Origin: Isoetes taiwanensis
Taxonomy: Eukaryota; Streptophyta; Lycopodiopsida; Isoetales; Isoetaceae
Assembly: GCA_021234155.1 (NCBI GenBank)
Contig: JAJEKV010000011.1
Span: 14,607,255-14,671,254, forward strand
Length of the DNA: 64,000 nt
Direction: 5' to 3'
A program made the translations under genes and the position numbers. Position 1 is the stretch's first letter. Every line of letters begins with the position of its first letter. The notes under the pieces are model-generated. The model was not told the DNA's origin. It worked only from the letters and a program-made list of their open reading frames with translations, and ran no database searches. Positions 22,570 through 37,942 of this stretch are shown one piece after another.

Positions 22570-23920
22570 ATAATGTATTCCTTCTGGAGCCTAAAGGAAA
22601 GGAATAAACATTAAAAGATATTAAAATATTAAGACAAACTCCAACAGATAACATACAGAGATTAGATTGAGAAATATAATGTGACTCTCCGGAACACCTT
22701 TGCGTAACAATAACTCAATAGCCTGTACGGCAGAGTTTCCTGCGTATAGATATATATCAATGTTATTCCATCTAGTTCAGGACTCAATTGGTGCCCACAA
22801 AAGCTTACCTGTAGCAAGCACAGGATCAAGCAGCAGAACATGACGCTCTGCAATGTCCATTGGTAGCTTCTCAGAATCAATTTGAAAAATGTAATATAAC
22901 TTGTACAATTACATATTGTTATACCCCTAACGAAATGTTTTTCAAGAGTTACTCAGTATTGTTATCGATCGGGTAATCATCCAAGCATAATATGAGATGG
23001 AAGCTATAATATTTCATGCTTATATACACATTTACCGTTGTCTCCTTCCACGATGAATCAAAATTTTTCCAATTTTTATACCTTTGCGACAAAGCACGCA
23101 ATGCATTCTCCATGCTTTCTCCAATCGCAAAATAACACCGGTCCAAGAATAGTAAGAAATAATAGATAGGTTCAAAGATGTATTTAAACCGCACTAACCC
23201 AAGAGATGTATAACTATATTCAATTTGAGAATGCTTTATGTTGTTTCGGGACTAAGGTGCGGCCAGTTCCCTAATCGGGTTTTCAACATTTGGTGCACTT
23301 TGGATATCATATTAGAGTATATACATGGCACATTATGCATATTTAACATCCTTCCTTTTTCCTTTGGAAAGCATATTTAAATAAGATAATTGGCACTATA
23401 CATATTTAACATCTCTCTTGGGAAGAGCATATCCAAGTCAATAAATTGCACATTGTAACTTCGATGCGGCGATGAGATGTCGGGAATCCATATATGCCCT
23501 ACCATCCACTAACCTGCGGATAATAGACACTCCACAAAGCTTCTTCTGAAGTCCACCCCAAGATATACACATCCCGTAACACGGGCATAAGGGATTAAAT
23601 GAAATTCAGCGAAAATCATAATAATATTCCCGGATATGGGACCTTATCCATGTTAATGCCAACCTTCGGAACCAATTTATCAAGACAACATTCTATAAAG
23701 CACAAAAGCATCTTTGTGCGATGATTCCTATTGCTTACTTCAAAGCTTAATGATTGGGCAAGCATAATACTAATCCATAAAATCAGGAACTCTTTTTCTA
23801 GAATCTTCCATAAAGGGCTGCTTATTAAGTATTGTTGGAGTAATCACTTGCTTTTCCTTAAATGGCAAATGACCAAGCCGTGTTCCACCACCTTCAAAAG
23901 ATAAAATCAAAGAACTGTTT
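22570..23920 (-). pseudogene. Uracil phosphoribosyltransferase (UPRT domain), intron-containing pseudogene
   Basis: UPRT salvages uracil to UMP, and in plants this domain usually follows a uridine-kinase-like domain. Exon remains in order: LGHLPFKEKQVITPT (about 23895-23845), GESMENALRA then GIKIGKILIHR (about 23130-23040), LPMDIAERHVLLLDPVLATG (about 22873-22809, donor GTAAGC), SAVQAIELLLRKGVPES (22739-22657, donor GTATGT) and APEGIH (from 22590). The DPVLATG motif is the PRPP-binding loop. The last three join in phase. However, VEHG and LGHLPF lie in different frames, two single-base shifts flank GESMENALRA, the acceptor before the LPMDIAER exon is missing, and the end after APEGIH no longer fits the family. 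The kinase part was not found. The retained introns show this is a decayed gene, not a processed copy. Confidence 0.85.
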
Positions 23921-25930
<2,010 letters not shown>

Positions 25931-25934
25931 CGTC

Positions 25935-27151
25935 CTAGAATGTCAACAGCAAGACATTCTTGAAACGTTCAGTTGAATCAGATAACAGAGCTAATTCTGT
26001 ACTGTAACTTATCTCATCCACTTTTCTTCTTTTGCCACAAACTCCAGGTGCCCTTCGGGATCTTCTCATGTTAGCTACACAGGCTTTTCTTGCATTAGCA
26101 AAGATAGGACTGCTCTTGATCTCAAATGGAACCTCTTGAATTCCTGTTGAGCCAATTCCAACTTCCTGAGCCCTTGTAATTATTGCTCCAAACTTCCTGA
26201 ACATATCTTGTAACCTGCAAATAAAGTTAGAAATAGTTGATATAATTAACAAGAAGAATAACTAAAACAGAAATAAAAACTTACGTTTCTGTTGGATACA
26301 ATTGCCTATTTAATTTGCAAACCTGTAGCATGAATCTCTCCAACATTCTGGCAAACTCCCTTAAATCCAAGTTCTCAATCTTCTTATCAACAGGTAATTT
26401 GTTTGCAACTCTTCATGCATCAAATCGACTTCTGGCCCATTCTACCTTAACCATCTTCTTACCAGCAGAATTCACTTCCTTCACAAGATCATAATCAAGC
26501 TCAAGAAATGGCACCGAGTTTTTACTAGAATCAGAATCTTTTTCAATAGGAATGTTCTCCTTATTACTATCACCATCAGGAAGAAACAACCCTGGCATCT
26601 TTTCCACATCCTTCTCATACTCTCTCATTTCCTCCTCCCCGAATTCTTTCCACATATCAATCTCAAAATCCTCTTCATTACCTTCGTCTTCTAGATCAAG
26701 ACTAATATCTGCCTGACTAATATTCAGCACAAACGACGGTGCTCCACAATCACTTGTACATGAATCAACCATATCAGGCTGATACATAGTTAAAACTTCA
26801 AACAAAACGTGAGAATAGAAACAGAAGAACACCAAAACCCCATAATATGCTACCATTACAACCTGACTACATGCAGAGTCCTCAAGAACCTGGAAAACAA
26901 TGGAAATGTCAGTAAAAATAGAAAAACACACCTCCTGCATGTTGGATATTCTCGACAAAAACTACAGAAAACACAACCTACACCCAAAGGAACTCGCTGA
27001 AAGTCGTCCAGACCTACATATTTCAAAAAATATGTTGAATCTGCTGTCGAAATCACGTATGCAAGCCTCTTGCATTTCTTACTACTGAACCGCAGAAAAG
27101 AACACTTAGACAAGCAGCGCCAGCAAGAAAGCAACAAACTAGCAAGAAACA
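25935..27151 (-). other. Open frames without recognisable family
   Basis: Minus-strand frames at 26958-26413 and 26252-25935. The first contains an acidic stretch (DLEDEGNEEDFEID, GEEEMREYEKDVEK) after a hydrophobic start. The second has a basic patch (RRSRRAPGVCGKRRK). They could be exons of one diverged gene or of a transposase-derived sequence, but splice joins could not be established and no motif supports a function. Confidence 0.25.
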
Positions 27152-27440
27152 GAGGCGCTAGCTTCCAAACTCTGCAAGAATCTATGCTGCACCTCCCTAA
27201 CACAAGAAAAATCGTAAATCAAGGTTGTTCTTTGCCAGCGCCATCACTAATCCGGCAGATGTTCGTCATTGCAGAGAAAACCAAAACTAAACAACTAAAC
27301 TGAGGCGCTAGGTCACCAGAATCCACTAAAAGCTATGGCGCACCTCCCTAACAAAGCAAACACACAAAAATATTGAATCTACTGTGCCAGCGCCATCGCT
27401 GATCCGACACAGCCTCCGGTGTTGCAAGGCGCAGAGAAGA
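27152..27440. repeat. Diverged tandem duplication, 150-bp period
   Basis: GAGGCGCTAG...GCACCTCCCTAACA...GCCAGCGCCATC occurs at 27152 and 27302. The copies are clearly related but have diverged, so this is older than most duplications in the window. Confidence 0.75.
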
Positions 27441-27535
27441 AGGGTCGAAAATATGAGCTGTCATTGCCTTTTATCCCACAGCTGACGTGGCAATGACGTG
27501 GCAGAACGTGGCCTAGGTGGATTCTACGTTAAGGT

Positions 27536-27599
27536 AAAGCCCTTTTAGTGGGCTTTCTGCATTGTCAAGTGGGCCGATGCGCGTCACTAAAAGGGCTTT
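27536..27599. repeat. Perfect 15-bp inverted repeat
   Basis: AAAGCCCTTTTAGTG (27536-27550) is matched by CACTAAAAGGGCTTT (27585-27599), separated by 34 bp. It could be a MITE remnant or a cruciform-forming site. No target duplication is obvious. Confidence 0.75.
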
Positions 27600-28435
27600 C
27601 TCTTATACATAAATGTCATTCAACTGAAGTTTACATTATATGGAATGACTTTTCGGGTAGCAACCTAATGACTGGCAAAATATGGAGTCTTGTTAGAGTC
27701 GATTGATTTTGCCTGAAACTGCTTGGCATCCTAGGATGCTGGACTCAAAAATTCCATATTTTTAGGGAAGGTTCTCAAAAATTAAAGAGGAATCTACATG
27801 CAACAGCACATTCATCAAGAATGGGCAAGCCCATTTCCATTTTGCGATGCAAGGATGCCTTGCTAGTGTGCAATCAAATGTATCATAGGTGCCTAGCCAA
27901 ATGTTACACCAACTTAGTTTTTAGTTAGAATAGTTTGATGGGTAGCATCCTAAAGAGATGAATAATTGTTCTAGCGTTGGTTTTGGGTTGTATTAATTAG
28001 ACACTTATTATGTTATCCATAATAATTTGAAAAGGATGAGGTATGCATCCTTTTGTTTCTTTTGGCTCTTGGTTTTCGTAGGGAAATATATAGGGTGAAC
28101 CCTCTTCTCTCTAGGATTGCAATGCCTCATGAAGGACAAATGGATAGATAGTTATGTGATTTGTAGCAAAATGAATAGTGGTTAAGAATAATTAATAGGT
28201 TGGCATACCTTAGATCTACAATTGAGTTGAAACCTATTGCAACAAAATAAGCAAAGAGATGTGTGTTGACATAGGTTGCCCTATGAATCACTGCCATTAA
28301 GGAGATTATCATGAAAGGAAGCCTATTATAGCCTACAAATGTTTCCAATTGCACAATTCAAGAGTCGAGGGTTCCATTTTAGATCTAGTCAAAATTTATT
28401 TCTTCAAAATATCAGTTATTTGCTTATCCTAATTG
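27600..28435. other. Non-coding, no recognised feature
   Basis: AT-rich sequence between the inverted repeat and the poly-A tail of the minus-strand LINE. Confidence 0.4.
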
Positions 28436-31400
28436 TTTTTTTTTTTTTTTTTGGGAGAGTAAGAGACAGTTTCATCATTAATTATAAAATCTCAAGTACA
28501 TAGCAAAGTATATGTTTTTTGCTAGAAAAGCATACCAAAATATAATTCTAAAACCAGCATAGAGCTTCATAGTACAGGAACTATGATCTCTAAACATGTA
28601 GAGTGTGACAATCAGCAACAGATAAGTAAATATATGGAGAGTATAGAGTCTTGAATGAAGAAAAATTCGAGGTAGACCATCTTGTTGAATAGATCACGTG
28701 AATTATCAACTTTGCCCATATTGTAAAATCCTGCCAACATGTTAATCTTCCAAAAAAGTAAGCTAGATCAAAATTAAGCAAGAGCAGGAGCATGCTTTTT
28801 GGGAAACAAGAAGGAGGTAATGGTTAAGATTCAGAGAAGAAGACCGAATTGAAGTAGGCATTAAATGCATCAGTGGATCCGAAAATGTAATGATCAGGAG
28901 ACCAATTATTACTGTAGAATAGACGAAATTTGTCCTTGTCCTCCCATCAAGCAATGAACCTGCACTACCTCCCTGCAGAAGATAGCAGCCCACAAATCCT
29001 CACTTTCTTTCTGATATCTTCTATGCCCTGTTCTCATTAAAAAAGATTCCAATGAGGTAGCAATGTTGTTCTACATAGTCTGATCTTTTGATGGTTGATT
29101 TAATTGAGAGTTGTCATCAAATTTACTCCTTCCATCTCCACGAAGGAATTCAAGATACTCTAGGATCATCAGAAAGGAAAATGTTAGAATCTACAACATT
29201 CAAACTTGAAGTAAATAAGTCATAATGTCCCTTATACTTTCCATGAGCCTCCCAATTCCTGTCATAGTTAGTTTCATATTTCTTTTTGTGAGCAGTAGCA
29301 ATAGTTTCAAAGTCAAATTGAAAATGCAGCTTTATCCAAAAGATAAAAGGCCTTTTCTTTCCATACAAGACATGATTTCTAGCTTTCCATATATTCCACA
29401 GAGCAGTGTAAATAACTCTGTTGACAAATCTATCATCATATTAAATAAGGGAGAGAAGATTTCCATCATTTACAATACCAAATTTGTCAGCAATCCAAGT
29501 CCAGCAATCATTCAGTTTGTTACAAAAAAGGATATGACACATATCCTCAACTCTATCACATGCCATGGGGCAGTTTGCTATGATGTTAGGATTTCTCTTT
29601 GATAAGGAGTACAGATTGTTCAAGCTGCCATTGGCAAGAAGCCAAATGAAACAGAAAATTTTAGGAGGACAATAAGAGTTCCATACATTATGAAAAAGAT
29701 CCTTAAGCTGAGCATGATTAATAGACCATTTCAACATAGCTTTGCTGTCATCAATATTGGAAGATAGAGCATTGTACACATACTTAACTTTGTATTCCCC
29801 TTTACCATTTATAGTCCAATCGCCCTTCCCAGTATTAGGAGATAGATTAGAAAGATAAGCTCTGATATGTGTATAGATCTTTTTGTCAGAGGAAGTACCC
29901 TTAATGTTTTCTTTCAATCTAGTCCAAGAAATGACTCTCCCTCCTGAGAAAAGGTCTTTGATATAATCTAGACCAGCCTCATGCCATTTTTTATAGATCC
30001 TTGGATGCTTAATTGCTAGAACTGAAAAAATTTGATCAGCCAGAATAGGATTCCAGAAAATAGAGAGAACAGTATGGAGTTTATCTCTTGAGATAAATTG
30101 GAAGCTAGGAGAGATAGAATTCCAGGCCTTGATCAAGTTACCCTTTGAGGGTGAGATATTGGAGGCTGGTTTCATATGAATGAATGCAGAGTGAGGAAGC
30201 AAATGAAGAATAGAGGGATGTCCATAAGGATGATTTTGGTTGATCCAGAATCTGATAAATTTATAAGCAGGAGATTGACTTCCATGAATGGCCTTCCAAA
30301 CAAACTTCCCTACAAGAGATTGAGCCTGAAGAAAAAGGTTCTTACAACCTAGACCACCAGAATTCTTAGATTTACAAATAGAGCTCCAATTGACAAGATG
30401 ACTCCCTATCCATATGAAATTTCTTATGGTTTTCTCCAACTCCAAATAAACACTTTTAGGAGCAACTAAGGCCGTGGAGAAGTAAACATGAGAACTTGCA
30501 AGGACTGAATTAGCAATAATAGTTCTACCAGCAAGAGTGAGACAGTTCCTGTAATTGTTCAACTTCTTCTTAATTCTCAAAAGAATAGGATCCCAAAGGC
30601 CTTTAACGCTCTGATTCATAGAAAGAGGCATACCCAACAATTTAGTAGCATGGCCAGGAGAGAGAACATTGATTCCAGTTAATTGTTGATAAGGAATGTC
30701 TCCAATGATCAAACTTTTGTTGATGTTTAGATGAATGTCAGAGGCAGCTGAGAACTGGCTTAGAATTTTGAGAAAGAATTCAATATTAACCATGTCAGCA
30801 TCAAGAAAAGAAAAAGTGTCATCTGCATATTGAAGAATAGTGAGACACTCATCAGAATTAGAAAGTTTTAACCCCTTGATTTGATCAGTATTCTGATAAT
30901 GGATAATGACCTTAGTAAGTAACTCAGCTGCCACAAGAAAGAGATAAGGGACTAGAGGATATCCTTCGTCTGACACCACAAGATAGAGAGAAGAAGCCAA
31001 AGGGAACACCATTTATAAGAACAGCCGAGTTCGATCTAGAATTTAGGCCAAAGATAAGATTAATCAATTTAGGAGGAAAGTCAAGTTTAGACATAGTCCA
31101 GGAAATCCCATCTGACTGAGTCAAAGGCTCGTTTGAAGTCCAGCTTGAGAAGAATACAATTTTGATTAGAGATCTTATTCCAATGTAATCTTTCCATGGC
31201 TGCCATATAATTATCAAGAATATATCTGTTTGGAAGAAAGGCAGACTGATTTTGACTGATATTCCTTTGCAGAAAGCTATTAATTCTCAAGGCAATGATT
31301 TTAGCACAAAGCTTATAGGTAATGTTTGTGAGAGAGATAGGTCTCCAATCTTGGAATTTGGAAGGGTGGTCAATTTTGGGAATCAAGGAGATAAAACCAC

Positions 31401-32725
31401 TAGAGATAGAAGGATGAAGATGTTCAGCATTCCAAAAGGCATGAACCAGGGGATAAGATCCTTTTTGAGAATGTCCCAAAATTTTATATAAAATTCAGCT
31501 GGAAGACCATCAGGGCCAGGAGACTTTCCCTTACTGAAAGAAGTAAGGGTAGCAAGGATCTCTTCTTGGGAAGGTAGAGCAATGACAGAGTCACCCATAT
31601 TTTCAGAGGCAGAAGGTAAGATATTATTCACAATACTCATGAAGTCATTTGTCTCTATAATGTTGTTGGTAGGGATAGGCCTGCAATGAAAGAGGTCCAC
31701 ATATCTGCTTTTAAAGAAATTGGCAATCTCAGTAATTGTTACCATTATCATCTTTAACTTCAGTTACGGAATTCCTCAACACCCTGCTTTTGGCAACTCT
31801 AAAGAAGAACTTATGCTACTAGAATCCATATCATTGGTATATTTGATCTTACACCTAATAGAAGAACTCCTAGCCTCCATCTCTTCAATGTTCTTTATTC
31901 TTCTCTCCAAAAACTCCTCACCCACTTGAAGGTTGGAATTTGTAGGATCACTTTGAAGCAAAGATCTGATATCTTTCATATACATCATGAGCTGATTTTT
32001 CTCTCTGCTGCAATGGTCATGCATAGTTTTAGACCAATTTTTGATCCAACCCTTTATTGTCTTGATTTTGGCATAGAAATGCTTCATGGAATGCAAATGT
32101 CTATCAGCAATAACAGTCTCATTTATATTTCCAGAGAGCTCCTCATAGAAGGCTCTAAATTGGGAACAGAACTTCTCATTGTCGAGAAGGGAAGTATTGA
32201 ATTTGTAAGAAGTGCTTCCCTCCCTTTGGATCTTGGTAATAAGAGAGGTATGTAAAAACTGAGGTTGATGATCAGAGATCGAGGTTCCCTCATCACTAGT
32301 GACATAGCTATTATCCCAAAAGGCAGTAGAAGGATTGGATACATAAAATCTATCAAGAGTGCAATAAACTCTTGCTTTGTCCTTTTGTTTATTTGACCAT
32401 GTGTAAGTAGCAGCAGAAGAGGAGATATGGATCAAACCATTTTCTGAAATGAGGGAATCCCAATTATCGTCATGTTTATTTTATTTCCCAATTTCAAATC
32501 TCAAGGAGTATTATTGAAGTCTCCAGCAATAATCCAATTGTCAATATTTTGAGTAGCTAACCAATTATTTATTTCAGTCCAAATGGGCTCCCTATCTCTA
32601 GGAGAAGTAGGAGCATATACACTAATAATACCAAAGTTAGAGTTGGATCCGACGGCTGTGGTAGTCCAGGATGCACCTCGTTTAGAATATGTAGACATTA
32701 CTACAGGAGACCAAAATGAATGCAT
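28436..32725 (-). mobile_element. L1-type LINE, 5'-truncated, poly-A tail at left end
   Basis: The 17-base T run at 28436-28452 is the element's poly-A tail read on the opposite strand, and about 1 kb of 3' region separates it from ORF2. The coding part begins inside the endonuclease, so 5' truncation during target-primed reverse transcription is likely. A target duplication could not be matched with confidence (ATCCTAATT-like text near the tail has no clean partner at about 32730). Confidence 0.93.
29441..32725 (-). pseudogene. LINE ORF2: endonuclease, reverse transcriptase, zf-RVT
   Basis: In minus-strand order: APE-type endonuclease remains (SVYAPTSPRDRE, WIIAGDFN, then YTWSNKQ, LDRFYVS and SDHQP with the catalytic Ser-Asp-His); the reverse transcriptase from KGKSPGPDGLPAEFY through WRPISLTN, QSAFLPNR and LDFKRAFDSVRWDFL; then, after frame breaks near 31090-31000, the catalytic LQYADDTFSFLD; the thumb with LTLAGRTIIANSVLASSHVY; and the C-terminal zf-RVT region (WTINGKGEYKVK, PPKIFCFIWLL, ANCP, MCHILF). 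At least four frame changes (about 32480, 31760, 31430 and 31050) make it inactive. Its thumb resembles that of the LINE at 10937-12250, so the two belong to related L1 lineages. Confidence 0.93.
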
Positions 32726-34879
32726 CTAATTTAATACTTTTTAGTTATTGAATTATTATACAAGCACCTAATACCCAATATAGGGTACTTTTTTAGGTAG
32801 TTTTATGGTCTCCAGATAATACTTTTTGTGCTACACAATAGCATGCTTTTGCCCTATATACTTGGTTAGAAATCACAATCTAGCTAGAGTATCCTATAAA
32901 TACATAGATAAGACTACTTCCATGGGTGAAATTCCTATAACATATAATGAAAGTGTATGCACCATACAACATTATCATAAAAGTAGGCTCAAACTCTTGA
33001 AAAGTTGACTGACTAGCTTGGGCCTTCAAAAAATCAGTATATAGATTTAATAACAGTAAAATTGATTAGCATGGACAATAGTCTTGAACAACCTTGCCGT
33101 TTTTACCGCCTGTGCACACTTTGCAGAATAGGCTTAGACCACACTGAGCAACAATTGTAACTTGCTAAACACATGGATCCACGAGCACACTCCTAGGGCT
33201 CCATGATTTCCTAGGTCCAATGGGGTAGAGGAATCAAGTGCCCCTATCTGGCTAGCACAAGACAATTATGGGCAAGCTAGAATTGACGATATGACTCCCC
33301 CCCTTAAACTCACCGATGACATTTTAGACCTGGGAGGTGTTGGAGCTATAGCTAACCCATGCGCAGTGATGCGCAGTTGTCTTTGAAAGCTTGCCACGAG
33401 TCGAGACGACCACCAGAGTACCAATCTTCAAGATGAGTTATGTGTTCAAAGCATCAGCTTGCATCTTCAGGTGTATGGAGGAAATGACATTTAGAAGTTA
33501 CAGAGTTATTGCTGAAGTTACAATGACATTTAGCTCTTGAACCGATAGGAGGAAGCATTTCGCAAGCTATTGATGTGACAATGCCATCTAGTTGTTCTTG
33601 TCAAACAATTATGGTTCAACCCTAGTCAAATATTCGGTGAAACACCCAGCATGGTGAGACTTGCACTCACCCACGTCTCTAACCCGGTCGTAGTTAGTGC
33701 GATTCTTTCTAATGCAATTCAACTTTATTTGAAGTCTTTTTGTTCAATGTGTATTAAATCGAGCAAATACATGATACTAAGCTCACTCTTAATGTATTTG
33801 ATTTAGATGTCTATTACCCTCGTGTCAAATTCAATCAAATCCTTCGTCCAAAACCCAGTGAAATCCCCAGTCAAGGCTTGATCCAGCACTAGTCAAATCT
33901 CGAGCTAAACTCTCAGCCATTTTCTCGTAATCTCTCGATCAATTTTTGTTCAACTCCCCACTGCAAAGTTTGGCACGATGTGCATTTCGGCTCTAGAGTA
34001 GATCTACAATTAGCATTTGGTTGATGGGTCATTGGTCTCTAGCTTGGAAATGTGTGTTGGTCATGAGGATCTTGCTTTGGATGGATCAACGTGATTGTAA
34101 GTTCATCTTGAAATCCTTGTTGGTGGTGAGTTCCTACGTTTATTGTATTTGTCTCAGGATCAGTGTTGGTGATGAGAAGCTCTTACGTTCATTGAATTTA
34201 ACATTCGAGTTTACGAATGAAAGGTGAGACATGTCTCCATGAATGGCAAACGCATAATTGAGATAGTTTAATTTAATGTCATATATGTTAACAACTTCAA
34301 TATGTTGAAACTCAAGTGAAATATGGGTACGATGAGACAACTTCACATTTTAAGTGTTGATCAAAAGCATAAAACAAGAAACCCATCCTTTTTGGTCGAT
34401 TATGACAATTATATCATGACAAAATTTCTGCCTTCAACCAAGGAGTAATAATATTTATTCTGTTTTAAGCTAAATCAAAGGTCTTGTTCTTGCTTAGTCC
34501 ATGCAAACATGTCAATTGTGCCATCATTTCAAAGTTGAGCATGTTCTCGGAGTCATCTATGTATTCTAGATTGTTATATCATAGTGTGGCAAGAAGGCAT
34601 CACCTTTATATCTCCTATATATGCATAAACAAAACAGAGGGTACGATATACTGCGACACCTAGAGATACATGTGGAGTAATATAATGCTACACCTAGAGA
34701 TATATGTGGAGCATGTTTAAGAATCCACAGCGTAAAAGAATTGTTGCAAAGACATCTTTGTACAGATATATGTAAACTTCAGACTATGCTAATTTCCTCC
34801 TACCAATATTTGCCAGTGACTTTGCATCTTTTTAAAGCTAGAATAATTGAAAATAACATGTATTTCGGGCTAGCTGCTA
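32726..34879. other. Non-coding stretch, possible retroelement border
   Basis: At about 33298-33306 a C-run followed by TTAAACTCACC is, on the minus strand, a purine tract of the kind next to an LTR, but no LTR pair was found. A 34-bp tandem repeat with CACCTAGAGATA.ATGTGGAG lies at about 34656-34715. No gene is recognised. Confidence 0.35.
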
Positions 34880-37430
34880 GGAAGGAAGGAAGGAAGGAAG
34901 GTACTTTTATCGTCCACGGAGACCAATCGGTCTATGGGACCCAATACAAAAAAACGCAACAAAGCGGATTCTTGCCGGATTAAAACCCCCGCCCGAAAGA
35001 GTTTTCGAGGGAAAAACCGTGGCGACAATCGACTCTGACAAACATGCTAATCATATAAAATCACGAAAACATCCCAATATATACAAGTCATGCACCACCC
35101 CCAGAGTGCCTAGTCACGGACAGCGGTGAGGGGCAAATGTGACCTCGCGGCAGTCCAATTACCTCTGGATGTATGACCCCGGAGCGCATCTTGGCGGTGT
35201 GTTCATCGGCAAATGCAAGGGCACGTCCGTCCGGCCGTACTAAGGGGGCGTGATCGGCCCGGATCGGCCCGAACACCGGGCAACTCGGAAAGTGTGAGAC
35301 TCATCCTCAATGGCACCCGCTTTGACAAAGACCGACAGAGCCCGCCCCGCGGGGCTCCCCAATCCACCGCCCGCCTCGATCACGAAGATGGTGGGCACCT
35401 GTCGCGAATGGAGGCAATGAGTCCGCAAGCTTTTCGGGGCAAGTGGGAACGCAGGTAGAGGTGCAGGCCCCGCTAACACGGGGTTGATGTGCTCCTTGTA
35501 ATGGGCCATTTTGACCTGCTCTAGAGCAATGGGGTCCCGAGCTTGCCAAGGAAACAAGCATCTAGGTACTCCCGCAGTATCCACGACGGCCGTCACGCGC
35601 TTCACCATGCGATTCAGGTTCTCGCGACGTTCCATCTGGCGAACCACCGATCTCTCTTACCCCTCCAACAGGCCCTAAGCGGCTGCGACTCATGGCCACA
35701 AGTAAGCCCAAAAGGGAGCCGAGCATCACCCATAGTAACCACTTTTACAAAAATAGACGATGTGTCTATCAAGGGTCGCCAAGCGGCAAGAATCGATTTC
35801 AGCTGCGGACCGATCGGGGATCAAGGTTTCACCCCAAGTGCCCATGCCAAAAATGCCTTCGCCTTTTGCTCCAAGTCATTCCAGTCGCCAAAGAGACGGG
35901 GCCCCAAACCTCGACCCCGCTGATTTAAGGACAGGCTCGACCGGTGTCGGAACAGATGTGATTGATGGCCCCAATCATATAGCTCTGCTGGTGATTGCTT
36001 GTTCCGCATGGCATAAAGCGCTTTCCGGCCTCATTTGTCACCCAAGCGGATAGGACGCCTCCCAGCCAGAGCGAGGAGGGAACTCCACCCCTAGGTACTT
36101 GTAGGTGGGTGTGACGTCCACAGTGCCGCCCCCGATATGTGAGTCACAGGAGGCATGGGGTGACGTGAAGAGGATATGAGAACCACCCCGTCTTGGCCGT
36201 TGACCAGCGCATGTCGTAGCGACAAAATGTGTCTAGGGCATCCGGTGAGAGATCGCATAGCTTCGGGTGTGGGCGGCCAGGCCAACATCGTCCCGCATAG
36301 ATGAGTGGCGGATGACCCGGTGCAAAAGCCGCGCCATCCCCCATGCTCGAAGCCCGTGGCTCTAACCGACAATGTAGAGGCCAAAAGTGTTGGCGAGGGG
36401 GCAACCTACTTGGGACCCCGATACTACTTGGTGAATGCTTGGCCCGTCTACGCATCCCGCCAAAACAACTCTCATACAACCTATATGGCATTACGCGCAT
36501 TGGCGGAGGGCCAGCTTGACGCAGATCTAACCCGCGCCTTTTCGGGGGGCCAGATCAAAAGCCTTTGCGAAGTCCACAAAGCAAACAATACAAGTCCAAA
36601 AGATGATTCCTACGTTTTCAATCGCCCGCAGCGTGTAAAGATATGGTCAATCGTTGAGTGGCGGGTCGAAAGCCCGCTCGTGTGAGGGCTCGCGACATCC
36701 GCGCCCTCCGCCAGTAGGTCAACTGCTGCCGCCGAGAATGCCCCAACAGGTTTGGCAAATATCTTGAATCGACCATGATCGTCCCGTAGAATTGGCCTGG
36801 ACAAATTATGGGTCGCCCCCCGCCTTGTGAATGGGAACAACCCCGCTTGGGTCCATTGTCGGGAAACCCTCCCCGCAATGCTCTGTTGAAACAGTGGTAG
36901 TGAGGACCGGCAAGACAAAGCTGCCGCCCCCACTTGAGTAACTTCGGCACGCATACCATCGAGGTCACCGCCTTCCCATTAGCTAGCCGCTGCGGGCCCT
37001 CCTCAACATCCTCGTCCCACGAACCAATGGGGGCCATCCCGTGGGGGTATGGCGTACGCTGCGTCCCTGGCGGGTCATAGAGCTGCTGCAAGTAGCTTTC
37101 CCCACCGCCCGGTGTGATGTCCCCCAGAGGGGTCAGGGCCTTCAAGCACTCTGGCGCCAAAAGGTTCGAGGATGAGTGTCCAACAGCCAACATCTCCCAC
37201 GATGCTTGGCAAGGTACAGCGCCTTTGTGTCCTTCCGGATGGGCGCCAAGATCGTGGTGGCCTAAGTAAGCTGGCACCCGATCCGATGTGAGCCAGGCCG
37301 CTTGCGTTCTTTACAGTCCGCATCAAACCATCGGTTACGCGGGAATGTAGGTTGTGCAAGTCAAAACCATTGGAACATCTGGCATCGCATCCACCAAAAA
37401 TTATAAGGCACAAAAACACATCAGACAAAC
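34880..37430 (-). mobile_element. GC-rich non-LTR retrotransposon, 5'-truncated, (GGAA)n tail
   Basis: The 3' end is at 34880-34900, where a (GGAA)n run (TTCC on the element strand) follows the terminal motif TTTTATCGTC read inverted. The body is strikingly GC-rich against AT-rich flanks. Minus-strand frames, broken many times, read WFDADCK (about 37310), ALYLAKH, RLANGKA, LLKWGRQ, NRALRGGFP, TIMVDSR, QAGF/TRAGFRP, RHSTIDHIFT and CFVDFAKAF, which is a reverse transcriptase of the non-L1 type that also appears at 61.4-62.2 kb. The catalytic YADD box could not be found in open sequence. It is inactive and probably old, but its base composition still differs sharply from its surroundings. Confidence 0.85.
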
Positions 37431-37942
37431 CATAGAAATAATTTGGTATTTCTGGTAAACTAGGCGTTGACATGTTAACCAAAAAATGTTAACATTCTAT
37501 TCTCTTGATGTGTATACAAACTCAAAACACTATTGCCCCATTGACACACATGATTTTCTTTCTATTGTGGAGAGCTAATAATTAAGATCATGGCCACTGT
37601 CATGCGGTGTTCTTATGTTGCTTTTTCCTTTATTCCCAAAGCAGTGGCATAAAAATACATGTCTAACAACCAGGCATACATGTCATGTCATATTAAAAAA
37701 AAAAAAAACAAAATTATTATTTTAAACATATTGCACAAGTTGCACATCTGGGTATTGCTTTCTCGTGCTGGCATTCTAAGAAATGATATGTAGATACACG
37801 TGCATGATTGCTTTTTTAGCACAGCCAGAACTGTAATGTATTCTTTCGACCAATTTTTCTCATGAAGAATAGTCAGCCTGCCATGTCATTTCTTATATTA
37901 GAATTACACCTGTATATCAAACATGTTAAAATTCATTACCAC

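Noticed and set aside
33280-33330. LTR border with polypurine tract on the minus strand
   Set aside because: A C-run resembles a purine tract, but no LTR pair, primer site or coding domain was found nearby.
35213-36685. GC-rich plus-strand frames at 35.2-36.7 kb
   Set aside because: The reverse transcriptase motifs are on the minus strand. The plus frames are long only because stops are rare in GC-rich DNA.
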